From Jeotgalibacillus soli (GTDB lineage: Bacteria; Bacillota; Bacilli; Bacillales; Jeotgalibacillaceae): a stretch of 64,000 nt of DNA. Positions 47,530 to 56,841 of the stretch are shown here, in pieces. A program made the translations under genes and the position numbers. Location of the stretch: positions 62,001 to 126,000 of the forward strand of contig NZ_JXRP01000017.1 in assembly GCF_000829435.1 (NCBI RefSeq). Direction: 5' to 3'. Under the pieces are notes generated by a model that saw only the letters and a list, made by a program, of their open reading frames with translations, did not search any database and was not told the DNA's origin. How positions within the stretch are numbered: the first letter of the stretch is position 1; every line of letters begins with the position of its first letter.

Positions 47530-48102
47530 ATGCATTGGTATGAAAAATTAAATGAATATTTTCCTATCGAAGAAATGAAGTCGAAGGAGCATATGGAAAC
47601 CCTATTAAAAGAACGAAGTGATATATACTATAAAGAAGAAGGGCCTCATTATGTGTTAATGTATGTAGAAACAGAGGATTTCACCTTTGTAGATTATCTG
47701 TTTGTTTCCAACGAAGCCAGAGGAGAAGGATTAGGGCATAAACTCATTCAAAAGCTAAAGGATAAAAATAAGCCAATTATACTTGAAGTCGAGCCAGTGA
47801 ATTATGAAGATAGTGACACGGAAAAGCGGTTGCGATTTTATAAGCGCGAAGGATTCAGGCATGCTAAATCGATTGGATATAGGAGACGCTCTTTAGTAAC
47901 AAACGAAGTAAATGGAATGGAAATCCTTTACTGGGCTCCAAAGAATGCCTCAGAGAAAATGGTTTATGAAGCGATGAAAAAGACATATGAAATGATTCAT
48001 ACCTATAAAGATAAACTATTCTATGGAGAACAATACGAACCAGTTGAAGAGGTTTTAACAATTAATAAACAAAATGAACAGGATGTATTAAAAAGGGTAT
48101 AA
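47530..48102 (+). CDS. yjbC: GNAT family acetyltransferase YjbC
   Basis: A 190-residue protein. The acetyl-CoA-binding motif is EARGEGLGHKLIQKLKDK near residues 68-85, preceded by the beta strand DYLFVS. The C-terminal third, with MVYEAMKKTYEMIHTYKDK, is an extension outside the GNAT core. An AAAGGAGGGTCG site precedes the ATG. In B. subtilis yjbC precedes spx and is cotranscribed with it; the substrate is unknown. Here about 290 bases separate it from spx. Confidence 0.85.
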   Translation: MHWYEKLNEYFPIEEMKSKEHMETLLKERSDIYYKEEGPHYVLMYVETEDFTFVDYLFVSNEARGEGLGHKLIQKLKDKNKPIILEVEPVNYEDSDTEKRLRFYKREGFRHAKSIGYRRRSLVTNEVNGMEILYWAPKNASEKMVYEAMKKTYEMIHTYKDKLFYGEQYEPVEEVLTINKQNEQDVLKRV

Positions 48103-48275
48103 CCATTTTCAATAAAAACAGCTAAATGAGAATATAAATAATAGAATGTTAAAATGAGGTTTATTTGGATCTTAATAGGGAATACTTACATATGGGCAAG
48201 TTTTTCCCATGAATATTCGATTTGTAGAGGAAATATGACAATTTCGTTAAAAGTCTATTCATTCATTTAATAATT

Positions 48276-48284
48276 GTGTATAAT
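48276..48284 (+). promoter_or_regulatory. Predicted extended -10 promoter of spx
   Basis: TGTGTATAAT-type extended -10 (TATAAT at 48279-48284) lies about 110 bases before spx. A convincing -35 is not evident. In B. subtilis spx has several promoters, so this may be one of them. Confidence 0.45.
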
Positions 48285-48395
48285 GAATACAAGATATCTC
48301 TTTAAAACGATTTTAAATAAATTGCTTTTGAGGTCTCTTTTAACAAGTACGTAAACTACATTAAATATAAATTATAAAGGGAGTGTGAATGGTTC

Positions 48396-48791
48396 ATGGT
48401 AACGTTGTTCACTTCACCTAGTTGCACATCATGTAGAAAAGCCAAAGCATGGTTAGAGGAACATGAAATTCCTTATTCAGAGCGGAATATTTTTTCTGAC
48501 AATTTAAGCATCGACGAAATTAAAGAAATTCTTCGTATGACTGAAGATGGTACAGATGAGATTATTTCAACAAGATCTAAAATCTTTCAAAAGCTTGATG
48601 TGGATCTAGATTCTTTGCCTTTACAAGATTTATTCGAGCTAATACAACAAAATCCTGGTTTGCTTCGCCGTCCGATTATTATGGATGAGAAGAGACTTCA
48701 AGTTGGTTACAACGAAGACGAAATCCGTCGGTTCCTTCCGCGGAAGGTTCGCACGTATCAGTTATTAGAAGCACAAAGAATGGTCAATTGA
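48396..48791 (+). CDS. spx: Thiol-stress regulator Spx
   Basis: A 131-residue ArsC-family protein that binds the RNA polymerase alpha C-terminal domain. The redox switch CTSC is at residues 10-13, [16 protein letters not shown] follows near residue 92, and the C-terminal tail ends LLEAQRMVN, the region recognised for ClpXP degradation. Under disulfide stress it activates thiol-homeostasis genes. Its degradation adaptor YjbH is encoded at 53557. The start lies after a GGGAGTG site. The nearby CoA-disulfide reductase (16733) is a plausible, unproven target. Confidence 0.96.
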   Translation: MVTLFTSPSCTSCRKAKAWLEEHEIPYSERNIFSDNLSIDEIKEILRMTEDGTDEIISTRSKIFQKLDVDLDSLPLQDLFELIQQNPGLLRRPIIMDEKRLQVGYNEDEIRRFLPRKVRTYQLLEAQRMVN

Positions 48792-48802
48792 TGATAGTAA
48801 TC

Positions 48803-48848
48803 AAAAAGGCTTGTCCCATTTTATGAAACAAGGGACAAGTCTTTTTAT
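48803..48848 (+). terminator. Terminator of spx
   Basis: AAAGGCTTGTCCC pairs with GGGACAAGTCTTT around a 14-base loop, followed by TTTTTATAT. Confidence 0.85.
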
Positions 48849-49134
48849 ATGATTAATAATCACATTATTTTACTGTTCACATTATCGTATAAAGACTGAA
48901 CAAGTTCCCTCAATCCTTGTGCTTGAAATTAAGACCTGAATAGTCTACACTCTAGGAACAATGGGTGCTTCTATTATATTTAATTAAATAGACAGAATAT
49001 GATTTCCCTTTATCTGCTTTTTGTCATACAATAATGTAGAAAGATCACCCTATGATCTATACAAATGGTTTGCATCAGAGCTATGCTCGAGGGGGATTCC
49101 CTTCATCCACCACACAGGAAGGGAGAGTTGAAAG
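48849..49134 (+). other. Leader region of mecA, no gene
   Basis: The interval between the spx terminator and mecA (where B. subtilis has yjbE) holds no ORF that I can support. Near its end TTCCCTTC (49097-49104) can pair with GAAGGGA (49118-49124), which is the mecA ribosome site. Confidence 0.5.
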
Positions 49135-49788
49135 ATGGAAATAGAACGTATTAATGACCATACAGTTAAATTTTACATTTCTTACGGTGATATTGAAGAA
49201 AGAGGATTTGACCGTGAAGAAATCTGGTATAACCGGGACAAAAGTGAAGAACTCTTCTGGGAAATGATGGATGAAGTGCATCAGGAGGAAGACTTTGCAA
49301 TTGAAGGACCTCTATGGATCCAAGTCCAGGCACTCGAAAAAGGGCTAGAAATCCTCGTCACAAAAGCTCAAGTGACAAAAGATGGACAGCGTTTTGAGTT
49401 GCCAATTCCTGAAGACAAACAACGTGATGGTTCAGTCAATGACCAGATTGAAGAATATTTAGAGGAAAATTTTGATATGGATGACCATGAGGCCGAGGAG
49501 ATCCTTGATTTTACAATGAAATTTAAAGATTTTGAAGATCTTATTTCATTGTCAAGGCGATTTGATCATGATCAAATCTTCACAAAATTGTACTCCTTTG
49601 AAAATGTTTATTATCTATATGTAGAGTTTTCAGAAGAATTTTTTGAAGAAAGCGATGTAGAAAATATTTTAAGCATCTTACTTGAATACGGTTTAGATAC
49701 TCAAATAACTTCTCATCGTCTACAAGAATATGGTAAAATCGTAATGAATGAAGACGTTTTCCAAACCGTTCGCAAATTTTTTGCATAG
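49135..49788 (+). CDS. mecA: ClpC adaptor protein MecA
   Basis: A 217-residue adaptor. The N-terminal domain (MEIERINDHTVKFYISYGDI, residues 1-80) binds substrates such as ComK and ComS. After an acidic linker, the C-terminal domain (about 120-217, with FEDLISLSRRF and LYSFENVYYLYVEF) activates ClpC. The length and both ends match B. subtilis MecA. AGGAAGGGAGAG lies eight bases before the ATG and may be partly masked by a hairpin. Confidence 0.95.
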   Translation: MEIERINDHTVKFYISYGDIEERGFDREEIWYNRDKSEELFWEMMDEVHQEEDFAIEGPLWIQVQALEKGLEILVTKAQVTKDGQRFELPIPEDKQRDGSVNDQIEEYLEENFDMDDHEAEEILDFTMKFKDFEDLISLSRRFDHDQIFTKLYSFENVYYLYVEFSEEFFEESDVENILSILLEYGLDTQITSHRLQEYGKIVMNEDVFQTVRKFFA

Positions 49789-49795
49789 CTAATCG

Positions 49796-49830
49796 CTCCT
49801 ATGAGACGTTGTCTTGTAGGAGTTTTTTTG
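49796..49830 (+). terminator. Terminator of mecA
   Basis: CTCCTATGAGAC pairs with GTCTTGTAGGAG around GTT, followed by TTTTTTT. Confidence 0.9.
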
Positions 49831-49909
49831 ATCCTCAATAGTTTGCTGTATTTATACATTTACAAAAAATGAAAGCAGGAATTATGGAAATGAATGTAGA
49901 ATTGGACAG

Positions 49910-51157
49910 GTGGAGGTGATAATAATATTAATCGCAAATAAACGTTCCGGTGAGTCTGTCCTATTGGATGGACGATTTTCAAAGGACGAGCTTTTGGCTG
50001 CTAAAAAAATGGGGGCCTTTTATTGTCCGCAGTGTCAAGGCAGTGTTATCCTTAAAGTTGGAAACGTCAAGATCCCTCATTTTGCCCACCGTTCATCCTC
50101 AAACTGCCATTCCTTCAGTGAAGCAGAGTCAGCACTTCATTTAGAGGCAAAGCTCCAGCTCTATCATTGGTTTAAAAAACAAAATTTTATTTGTGAAATT
50201 GAGAAAACTTATTTCGGAATTTCTCAACGGTCAGATATAGGTGTCTTAGTAAATTCAATGGAATATGCAGTCGAGTTCCAGCGGTCGTCTATCTCGATTG
50301 AAAAATGGATGGCACGTACAGAAGGCTATGAAAAAAAAGGAATTATTCCTTTGTGGCTCCTCTCGCATGACCGTATTTCGTCCCACACCTTAAATCACAT
50401 TACGTTAACATCCTTTCATCAGCTTTTTATTCGCTTTTCCCCGTATACAAATCAATTTTATCTCATAAGCTATGATGTGAATTCGAAGCAATTTTACGTT
50501 TTTGAACATTTAAAACCAATTACAAAGAATCAATTTTCGTGTATCCGACATTATTATCGATTACAAAGCATTAAATTTCCCTATTTTCCGCTTCATCAAA
50601 AAACACAGAAGCCCGTCTTTTTAGAAAAGCATCTAGTACAACTGGAGAGATGGAGAAGTGCCAGGTATTATTCGGCTAAAGGCCTGCAGGATTCCTTTTT
50701 ATCTGGCTTATATGAAGCAGGTGAGCCATTGCTGTTATTACCGGCATGGGTAGGGCTTCCACTGCAATCCTCCATGTATTTGAGAGAATTCGCAGCTGAA
50801 TGGCAAGGATACATTTATTTAGTAGTGCGAAAGGCCTCTCGCTTGAATCGAAGCATTCATATTGAGGAGGCAGTAGGTGAAATCGCTTTGCGTCTAAGAA
50901 GACAAGAGCTTCGAATTAGGCTGACGGGTGCATCAAAAGGAATTGATATTGCAAATACGATCGTACGTGACTATTTCATTTTACTTGAGAAAATAGGAGT
51001 GGTGAAAAAAATTAGGGAAGAAGAATATCGGCTTCAGCAGCTTCCCGTATTTTCTCCTCCTGATCATATTGATCAAAAGAAGGAGAAGGATCGTTTATTT
51101 TGGGATTATGCAAAGCTCATCGTGTTAAATTACGAATCGTTACGGTTGCAAGAATAG
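49910..51157 (+). CDS. coiA: Competence protein CoiA
   Basis: A protein of about 411-415 residues of the CoiA family, needed for processing and recombination of DNA taken up by competent cells. The N-terminal part contains a zinc-ribbon-like FYCPQCQGSVILK and the conserved IPHFAHRS (about residues 55-62). A nuclease-like core follows with EAKLQLYHWFK and YAVEFQRSSISIEKW. The start is not clear. Homologs begin M-LIA, but the codon in that place here (49925) is ATA, set eight bases after an ideal GGAGGTGAT. GTG codons at 49910 and 49916 are the nearest standard starts, and the second lies inside the ribosome site. Confidence 0.87.
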   Translation: MEVIIILIANKRSGESVLLDGRFSKDELLAAKKMGAFYCPQCQGSVILKVGNVKIPHFAHRSSSNCHSFSEAESALHLEAKLQLYHWFKKQNFICEIEKTYFGISQRSDIGVLVNSMEYAVEFQRSSISIEKWMARTEGYEKKGIIPLWLLSHDRISSHTLNHITLTSFHQLFIRFSPYTNQFYLISYDVNSKQFYVFEHLKPITKNQFSCIRHYYRLQSIKFPYFPLHQKTQKPVFLEKHLVQLERWRSARYYSAKGLQDSFLSGLYEAGEPLLLLPAWVGLPLQSSMYLREFAAEWQGYIYLVVRKASRLNRSIHIEEAVGEIALRLRRQELRIRLTGASKGIDIANTIVRDYFILLEKIGVVKKIREEEYRLQQLPVFSPPDHIDQKKEKDRLFWDYAKLIVLNYESLRLQE

Positions 51158-51208
51158 TGAAAAAAAGAGAAAATAAAGGAAGTTCAATTTAAAAAATGGA
51201 GGGTCACA

Positions 51209-53029
51209 ATGAGCAACGAATCTGCAGTAAAAACATTACCAGAACGCAAGGTTATTCCTGAGGATCAAACTTGGCGGTTAGAAGATATATTCGCGACAGA
51301 TGAGGAATGGGAAAAGGAATATAAAGCACTGCAGGAAGAAGCGAAAAAAGCACAACCCATCCAAGGTACACTCGGTGAGAGTGCAGCTCATTTTTATGAA
51401 GCATTAAAGCTACAGGATGGTATCATGGAACGTTTAGGTAGGCTATATACCTATTCTCATATGCGCTATGATCAGGATACGACCAATTCCTTCTATCAGG
51501 GACTTGATGATCGCGCTAAAAATCTGGCTACCCAGATTAGCAGTGCTTTTGCTTTTGTTGTCCCAGAAATTTTATCCATTGATGAAAACAAAATTGCATC
51601 CTTCCTAAAAGAAAAAGAGGAGCTATCCCTTTATAAGCATGCGTTAGAGGAAATTAATCTGCAGCGCCCAAACGTCCTTTCAGCAGAGCAGGAAGCATTA
51701 CTTGCAGAGGCGTCTGAAATAATGGGGGCTTCAGGTAACACATTCAGTATGCTAAATAACGCAGATCTTGAATTTCCGACCATCAAGGATGAAAATGGAG
51801 AAGATGTTCAAATTACTCATGGCCGCTACATAAGCTTTCTTGAAAGTGATGATCCACGCGTGCGTGAGGATGCATTTAAAGCGGTGTATAAAACGTACGG
51901 AAACTTTCGTAATACTTTTGCCAGCACACTGAGCGGACAAGTGAAATATGATAACTTTTCTGCAAGAGTTCGTCACTACGAATCGGCTCGTCACGCTGCT
52001 CTGTCTAACAATAATATTCCCGAAGAAGTCTATGAAAATTTGGTGAATACCGTTAATAAAAATCTCCACTTACTTCATAGATATGTTAAACTTCGCAAAA
52101 AAGTGCTTGGCCTAGATGAACTGCATATGTATGATCTGTTTACGCCATTAGTAAAAGAAACCAAGATGAACATTCCATATGAGGAAGCGAAAGAGCTTAT
52201 GGTAAAAGGGCTTGAACCTCTTGGAGAAGATTATCTTCGTGTTGTGGAGGAAGGATTAACAAACCGTTGGGTGGATGTTCAAGAAAACAAAGGAAAACGC
52301 AGTGGGGCTTATTCATCAGGTGCTTACGGTACCAATCCATATGTTTTAATGAACTGGCAGGATAATGTAAACAACTTATTTACATTAGCGCATGAGTTTG
52401 GACATAGTGTACACAGCTATTACTCACGCAACAACCAGCCATATGCCTATGGAGGATACTCAATCTTTGTAGCAGAGGTAGCCTCAACATGCAATGAAGC
52501 ACTATTGAATGATTATCTATTAAAAACAATAGATGATGATAAGAAACGTCTTTATCTATTGAATCACTTCCTAGAAGGGTTCCGTGGAACAGTCTTTCGT
52601 CAAACGATGTTTGCTGAATTCGAGCATATCATTCATCAGAAGGCGCAGCAGGGGGAAGCGTTAACGGCTGACTCGCTGACTGAGGAATACTACAAGCTCA
52701 ATAAAAAATATTTTGGTGAAGATATTGTCGTGGATGAAGAAATTGGTCTGGAATGGGCGAGGATTCCACATTTCTACTACAATTATTATGTTTATCAATA
52801 TGCAACAGGCTACAGTGCCGCAACCGCTCTAAGTAAACAAATTCTTGAAGAAGGAAAACCGGCAGTGGATCGTTATATAAATGATTTCTTAAAGGCTGGA
52901 AGCTCTGACTATCCAATAGAGGTATTGAAAAAAGCAGGAGTAGACATGACGACTTCAACACCAATTGAAGAAGCATGTAAAGTATTTGAAGAAAAATTAA
53001 ATGAAATGGAAGCATTGCTTTCTTCATAA
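51209..53029 (+). CDS. pepF: Oligoendopeptidase F (PepF)
   Basis: A 606-residue M3 family zinc metallopeptidase that cleaves peptides of about 7-17 residues in the cytoplasm. The zinc motif is LAHEFGHSVHSYYS (HEFGH, near residue 396), with the downstream Glu in SIFVAEVASTCNEALL. The N-terminal half, LPERKVIPEDQTWRLEDIFA onwards, is the oligopeptidase F domain. A GGAGGGTC site lies seven bases before the ATG. It probably processes peptides brought in by App and Opp. A YjbG homolog lies at this place in B. subtilis. Confidence 0.95.
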   Translation: MSNESAVKTLPERKVIPEDQTWRLEDIFATDEEWEKEYKALQEEAKKAQPIQGTLGESAAHFYEALKLQDGIMERLGRLYTYSHMRYDQDTTNSFYQGLDDRAKNLATQISSAFAFVVPEILSIDENKIASFLKEKEELSLYKHALEEINLQRPNVLSAEQEALLAEASEIMGASGNTFSMLNNADLEFPTIKDENGEDVQITHGRYISFLESDDPRVREDAFKAVYKTYGNFRNTFASTLSGQVKYDNFSARVRHYESARHAALSNNNIPEEVYENLVNTVNKNLHLLHRYVKLRKKVLGLDELHMYDLFTPLVKETKMNIPYEEAKELMVKGLEPLGEDYLRVVEEGLTNRWVDVQENKGKRSGAYSSGAYGTNPYVLMNWQDNVNNLFTLAHEFGHSVHSYYSRNNQPYAYGGYSIFVAEVASTCNEALLNDYLLKTIDDDKKRLYLLNHFLEGFRGTVFRQTMFAEFEHIIHQKAQQGEALTADSLTEEYYKLNKKYFGEDIVVDEEIGLEWARIPHFYYNYYVYQYATGYSAATALSKQILEEGKPAVDRYINDFLKAGSSDYPIEVLKKAGVDMTTSTPIEEACKVFEEKLNEMEALLSS

Positions 53030-53035
53030 CAAAAT

Positions 53036-53108
53036 TAGAAGCTAATCGTGGTTATTTCTGCAGCAAATCAGATTGCAGGGAGCGCTCCTTTAGCTTCTTC
53101 TTTTTTTA
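53036..53108 (+). terminator. Possible terminator of pepF
   Basis: GAAGCTAA (53038-53045) pairs with TTAGCTTC (53090-53097), followed by TTCTTTTTTT. The long loop contains a GGAGCGCTCC palindrome. It overlaps the stop of the convergent small gene. Confidence 0.5.
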
Positions 53109-53299
53109 AAATATGAACGGGAGGATGAAAAACCACGGAAACGATTTTTACTGGTTGCCCAAATAATAAAGAGGAAAATGACGACGAAAAGGATCACTGA
53201 AGAAAAAACTAAAGAGTAAATTTCAAGAAGAGCAAAGAGGTGCAGAAAAAATGCTCCCATAATGGCAAGCAACCAAAATAAGAAAATCCATTTTCGCAT
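53090..53299 (-). CDS. Small membrane protein with a basic tail
   Basis: A 69-residue protein with two hydrophobic segments (about residues 4-22 and 27-48) and a strongly basic C-terminus, SKNRFRGFSSSRSYFKKRRS. I cannot assign a family. The AAGGGGGA ribosome site six bases before the ATG, and a length that ends at the pepF terminator, suggest a real gene. The tail might bind nucleic acid or anionic lipids, which is inference only. Confidence 0.6.
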   Translation of the reverse strand: MRKWIFLFWLLAIMGAFFLHLFALLEIYSLVFSSVILFVVIFLFIIWATSKNRFRGFSSSRSYFKKRRS

Positions 53300-53499
53300 A
53301 TGCAGTCCCCCTTATCATAGTATATGTATGTGAAAAAGGAGAGTTTATTCCAATTGTTTGACTAAAATGTGAAACGTGTTTGTCGTGCTTGTTATACTTG
53401 TAAATACATGATACACTATTAGTGTGAAGTTGATCACAAACAAACATATACCCCTTTGTTTGACCGTGAAAAATTTCTCCCATCCCCTTTGTTCGTAAG

Positions 53500-53535
53500 G
53501 AAAAGCCCTTATCACTAGTTGATAAGGGCTTTTTC
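53500..53535 (-). terminator. Terminator of yjbI-yjbH
   Basis: AAAAGCCCTTATCA and TGATAAGGGCTTTTT form a 14-bp stem around CTAGT; A and T runs flank both sides. It lies just after yjbH on the minus strand. Confidence 0.88.
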
Positions 53536-53556
53536 TATTGTGTATTATTTCATGAA

Positions 53557-54423
53557 TTATGATGAAGGAAGAGAGCGCCAAAAAGTACCGTGCTTTGCAT
53601 TTATACACTCTATTTTTTGTTGAAACATTCGCTTCTTCAATTCTTTTTCTGCTTCTGAAATACTTAGATTGTAGACAACTGCAACTTCAAGTGTCGCTAC
53701 AAGCTGAAACCGTTCAATAAATTCATCAATAGTTGGCAGCTCTTGTTTTTCTGGTTTGTTCATCAGCATTTCCTCTACAATTTGTTCATAGACATCATAT
53801 GGATAAACACCTGAAATTTTAATTCCCTCATCCTCAATATTTTCATTAAAAAACACGAGAGTCGGCGTTTCCTCTACATCCATTTCAGAAGCGATCTTTA
53901 CATCACATTGAAACGCTTTTGTAGCAGATGCAGAATGGATATCCTGTACAAATTCGTCTACATCAAGACCGGTATACTGTGCACAGTTTTTTAACACTTT
54001 AAAATCTGATACATCTTGTTTTTCAATAAATAATACTTCTTGAATTTTTCTGAGAAATCGACTGCCGGCTCGTTTTCCTTGCAGCTCTGCTGCCTTAATG
54101 GCAATCGAGGCAAGAAAAGGAGAGTCGATTGGATTATTAAGCCACAGTGAGCCGTCGCAAGACATCCCGCTTCTACTTGCGATTTTATCCCAATTTTGCG
54201 CTAGTGCGAGCTGACGTTTTTTTGTTAAAAAATTCAAATTTTCTAACTTCCCGCTAAGAACATGTTTAATACGGATATAAGGCCCATATTCCATCATCAG
54301 CTTTTTCATAACGGGTTCTAATGCCCAGCACTCAGGGCAAATAGGGTCCACAAAAACGTAGATTTCTAACGGCTTTTGCTCCAGTGTTTGCCAGCTGACA
54401 TCTGTCCAATAATTCGCTGTCAA
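53557..54423 (-). CDS. yjbH: ClpXP adaptor for Spx, YjbH (SpxH)
   Basis: A 288-residue thioredoxin-fold (DsbA-like) protein. The N-terminal VFVDPICPECWALEP carries a CPEC motif near residue 30, and the C-terminal half, with FFNENIEDEGIKISGVYPYD, is the Spx-binding extension. YjbH delivers Spx to ClpXP and is inactivated by disulfide stress. The start overlaps the yjbI stop by four bases, so the two are coupled, as in B. subtilis. Confidence 0.93.
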   Translation of the reverse strand: MTANYWTDVSWQTLEQKPLEIYVFVDPICPECWALEPVMKKLMMEYGPYIRIKHVLSGKLENLNFLTKKRQLALAQNWDKIASRSGMSCDGSLWLNNPIDSPFLASIAIKAAELQGKRAGSRFLRKIQEVLFIEKQDVSDFKVLKNCAQYTGLDVDEFVQDIHSASATKAFQCDVKIASEMDVEETPTLVFFNENIEDEGIKISGVYPYDVYEQIVEEMLMNKPEKQELPTIDEFIERFQLVATLEVAVVYNLSISEAEKELKKRMFQQKIECINAKHGTFWRSLPSS

Positions 54424-54821
54424 TCTTCATCACCCTCTGCTCTATCAGGAGTGTTGACCATGTGTTGTGCGGTTAAGGAAAGGCGGTGAAACAATGCTTC
54501 ACGTAAATCTCCCTCTAGACCGACTTCATCCATGGCAACCGTCATGCATTGCAGCCATGCATTTGCACGTGTTGGTGTAATCACATGAGGCAGGTGTCTT
54601 GCTCTCAGCATTGGATGCCCATGCTCGTGTGTATAAAGGGATGGTCCCCCAAGGTATTGAGTAAGAAACTGCTTTTGCTTTCGAATGGTTTCAGTAAAAT
54701 CATCAGGGAAAATTTCAATTAAATCGGGATGCTTTGCAACCTGATTATAAAAGGCATTTACAAGCGCGGAGAGTCTTTCTTCACCTATTATTTCATAGGG
54801 TGTAAGCGACTGATCAACCAT
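54420..54821 (-). CDS. yjbI: Truncated hemoglobin YjbI
   Basis: A 133-residue group II truncated globin. TPYEIIGEERLSALVNAFYNQV is the A-B helix region, QFLTQYLGGPSLYTHEHGHPML contains the CD and E region with the distal Tyr, and RHLPHVITPTRANAWLQCM carries the proximal His and FG region. It binds oxygen and may protect against oxidative or nitrosative stress. The ATG at 54821 lies nine bases after AAGGAG. It is cotranscribed with yjbH. Confidence 0.92.
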   Translation of the reverse strand: MVDQSLTPYEIIGEERLSALVNAFYNQVAKHPDLIEIFPDDFTETIRKQKQFLTQYLGGPSLYTHEHGHPMLRARHLPHVITPTRANAWLQCMTVAMDEVGLEGDLREALFHRLSLTAQHMVNTPDRAEGDED

Positions 54822-54909
54822 AAACGTAGACTCCTTTTTGCTTTGTTTGTATGTACATTGTAGCAACGCTTTTCTTTTTTCTCAAATAAATAGCCTTGCT
54901 GGAGATAAA

Positions 54910-54968
54910 AAATGACAAAAAAATGACCAGCAATCTCCCCAAATAATACTAAATTGGGGGGGATTGCT
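54910..54968 (-). terminator. Terminator of cwlQ
   Basis: On the minus strand AGCAATCCCCCC pairs with GGGGAGATTGCT around a 15-base loop, followed by CATTTTTTTG. Confidence 0.8.
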
Positions 54969-54979
54969 AGCTGTATTAA

Positions 54980-55672
54980 TCAGCCTAAGTAGCTGTTCAT
55001 AACCTTTTTTACATAATTAGTGGTCTCTTTAAAAGGAGGGATTCCCCCATATTTATCCACATTGCCAGGTCCTGCGTTATACGCAGCAAGCGCCAGCTCT
55101 GGATTATCATTATACCGGTTTAGCATATCTCTCAGGTAGCGGGCTCCGGCATAAACATTTTCCTCAGGGTCGAAGATATCTTTTACCCCCAGCCATTTTG
55201 CAGTACCAGGCATAAGCTGCATTAATCCAGATGCTCCGGCATGACTGACAGCAGAGGGATCAAAATTAGATTCGTGTTTAATAACCGAACGAATTAGCCC
55301 TTCAGGTACATTATTTGTAGCGGCAGCTCTTGAAATAATTGAATCAATGCTTGAATCCCCTGACGAGGTGTTAGTTGAAGCTGTTGTATTACTGGATGCT
55401 GCCATCAGCTTACTGATTGAAGAATTCACGGTTTGCTGAGGTTGGGAATTTGGTAATAAATTTCCCCGAAGCGATACGCTTGGAGTTGTTTTATCATTAA
55501 GAAAAGAAGCCACTGCGCCCAACTGATTGCTTTGAGGCAGGGTCTGTAAGATTTCCTGCATCATTTGACTAAAGAGATCTGATTGATTTGAGTTTGATGA
55601 AGCTTGCTGTGAAGAGCCTAGTCCATAAAGAGTCTGGATCTCCATAAGCATTTTCAACGAATCAACATTCAT
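54980..55672 (-). CDS. cwlQ: Lytic transglycosylase (SLT domain), CwlQ/YjbJ-like
   Basis: A 230-residue protein. The first 110 residues are a low-complexity Ser/Gln/Asn-rich region. The C-terminal SLT domain has the catalytic Glu in [15 protein letters not shown], then [17 protein letters not shown] and [17 protein letters not shown]. It should cleave peptidoglycan. There is no classical signal peptide at the N-terminus, as reported for B. subtilis CwlQ (YjbJ), which occupies the same place. Export is therefore by an unclear route. Confidence 0.88.
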   Translation of the reverse strand: MNVDSLKMLMEIQTLYGLGSSQQASSNSNQSDLFSQMMQEILQTLPQSNQLGAVASFLNDKTTPSVSLRGNLLPNSQPQQTVNSSISKLMAASSNTTASTNTSSGDSSIDSIISRAAATNNVPEGLIRSVIKHESNFDPSAVSHAGASGLMQLMPGTAKWLGVKDIFDPEENVYAGARYLRDMLNRYNDNPELALAAYNAGPGNVDKYGGIPPFKETTNYVKKVMNSYLG

Positions 55673-55691
55673 AGAAAGCCTGCCTTTCCTT

Positions 55692-56279
55692 TTATAATTT
55701 AAGCTGTCTGATTTTTTCTTTATAAAATCGTTTAATCTTACTATCGGTTTCTCTTACAGGAATATTGTAGGTCGAAAGTAGCTTTATAAACGCCTTTTCT
55801 CCCTCATCCCGATCTGTTACCTCGTACTCCACTTCGTAGTCCTCTTCGTCTAAATAAAAACTTTGATCAAGAACAAGCAAGCCATTTTCATAATGGGTCT
55901 CGATTCTATTTGTTTTTAAACTGCCAAATAGGACAACGTCCCGGACAGGAATATTCATGATTTCTAAAAGCTCATACACTTCACCTTCTGGAGGGCCGCC
56001 GCCCATCATCATATCCTTGGCGATAAATGTATGTAAAGATTGGTGAGTTTCCAGGATTCCTTCCTCTACCGGCTGCTTCAATGTGAGCTGGTAGGAACCG
56101 TCCTTCACTCGGATTCGCAGTGCGCAGCCCTGTTCCTTCAGCTGGAAAAGAGGAGTATCAAAATAATGATTCTCCTGTGAAATGATCTGCCCATCCTCTG
56201 GGTAAAACGAAGATTTTAACCGCAAATATTCATTCTTTGTTAGGAGATTTTTAAATTCAATTTCAAGCTCCTGTGACAT
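55692..56279 (-). CDS. yjbK: CYTH domain protein YjbK (putative triphosphatase)
   Basis: A 195-residue CYTH protein. The ExExK motif is in [11 protein letters not shown] at residues 3-13, and the alternating acidic and basic strands ([31 protein letters not shown]) form the tunnel fold. Relatives hydrolyse inorganic triphosphate or make cAMP; the substrate here is unproven. It starts 20 bases upstream of cwlQ and is divergent from yjbL, which matches B. subtilis. Confidence 0.88.
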   Translation of the reverse strand: MSQELEIEFKNLLTKNEYLRLKSSFYPEDGQIISQENHYFDTPLFQLKEQGCALRIRVKDGSYQLTLKQPVEEGILETHQSLHTFIAKDMMMGGGPPEGEVYELLEIMNIPVRDVVLFGSLKTNRIETHYENGLLVLDQSFYLDEEDYEVEYEVTDRDEGEKAFIKLLSTYNIPVRETDSKIKRFYKEKIRQLKL

Positions 56280-56411
56280 TTTGTTCGCTCCTTTTTTACT
56301 CGCTGCTACTATTATCTACTTCTTTTCCTCTCTCTGCAATGACGAGATGAAAGATCACAAGTTTTTATGCTAAAATGGAAAAGATAATAGGTTGGAAGGA
56401 GTCCCAATTGT

Positions 56412-56807
56412 ATGAGAAAAAAAGTATGGTTAAATAAGACAATTCAAGAAGCGAGTCAGCTTGTATTGCAAGGGGAGTCAACTGACGTTATTGGCACTCT
56501 TAATCCAAGTGGCCAAATGGTTGTCGATTCAGATGAACTAGCTTTTGTTTACCTAGCCGAAGAAGGAGACGAATTTACATATCTTTATTTGCCGGATTTT
56601 ATTTGGCCGGAATTAAAAATGGCTGTTGAAGCAGATCAAAATGTTGTGGTTCGATTGGGTCGAAGTGACATGACGTTACTGCAATTAAAAGATGAGTTAG
56701 CGTATTTGGTATCGAATATAGAGGGAAACGGCAACTATGGTGAAGCGATGGTTCAGAAAGTAGAATCCGTTTTTTTGGCAAATGAAAAAATGGAGCAGGC
56801 AGAATAA
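56412..56807 (+). CDS. yjbL: Conserved protein YjbL
   Basis: A 131-residue soluble, acidic protein beginning MRKKVWLNKTIQEASQLVLQ. It matches B. subtilis YjbL in position and size. The function is unknown; I see no catalytic motif. A TTGGAAGGAG site precedes the ATG. It lies directly upstream of the (p)ppGpp synthetase yjbM and is probably cotranscribed with it. Confidence 0.75.
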   Translation: MRKKVWLNKTIQEASQLVLQGESTDVIGTLNPSGQMVVDSDELAFVYLAEEGDEFTYLYLPDFIWPELKMAVEADQNVVVRLGRSDMTLLQLKDELAYLVSNIEGNGNYGEAMVQKVESVFLANEKMEQAE

Positions 56808-56841
56808 AACTCATTCGACCAATAACATTGAGGTGATGCGG

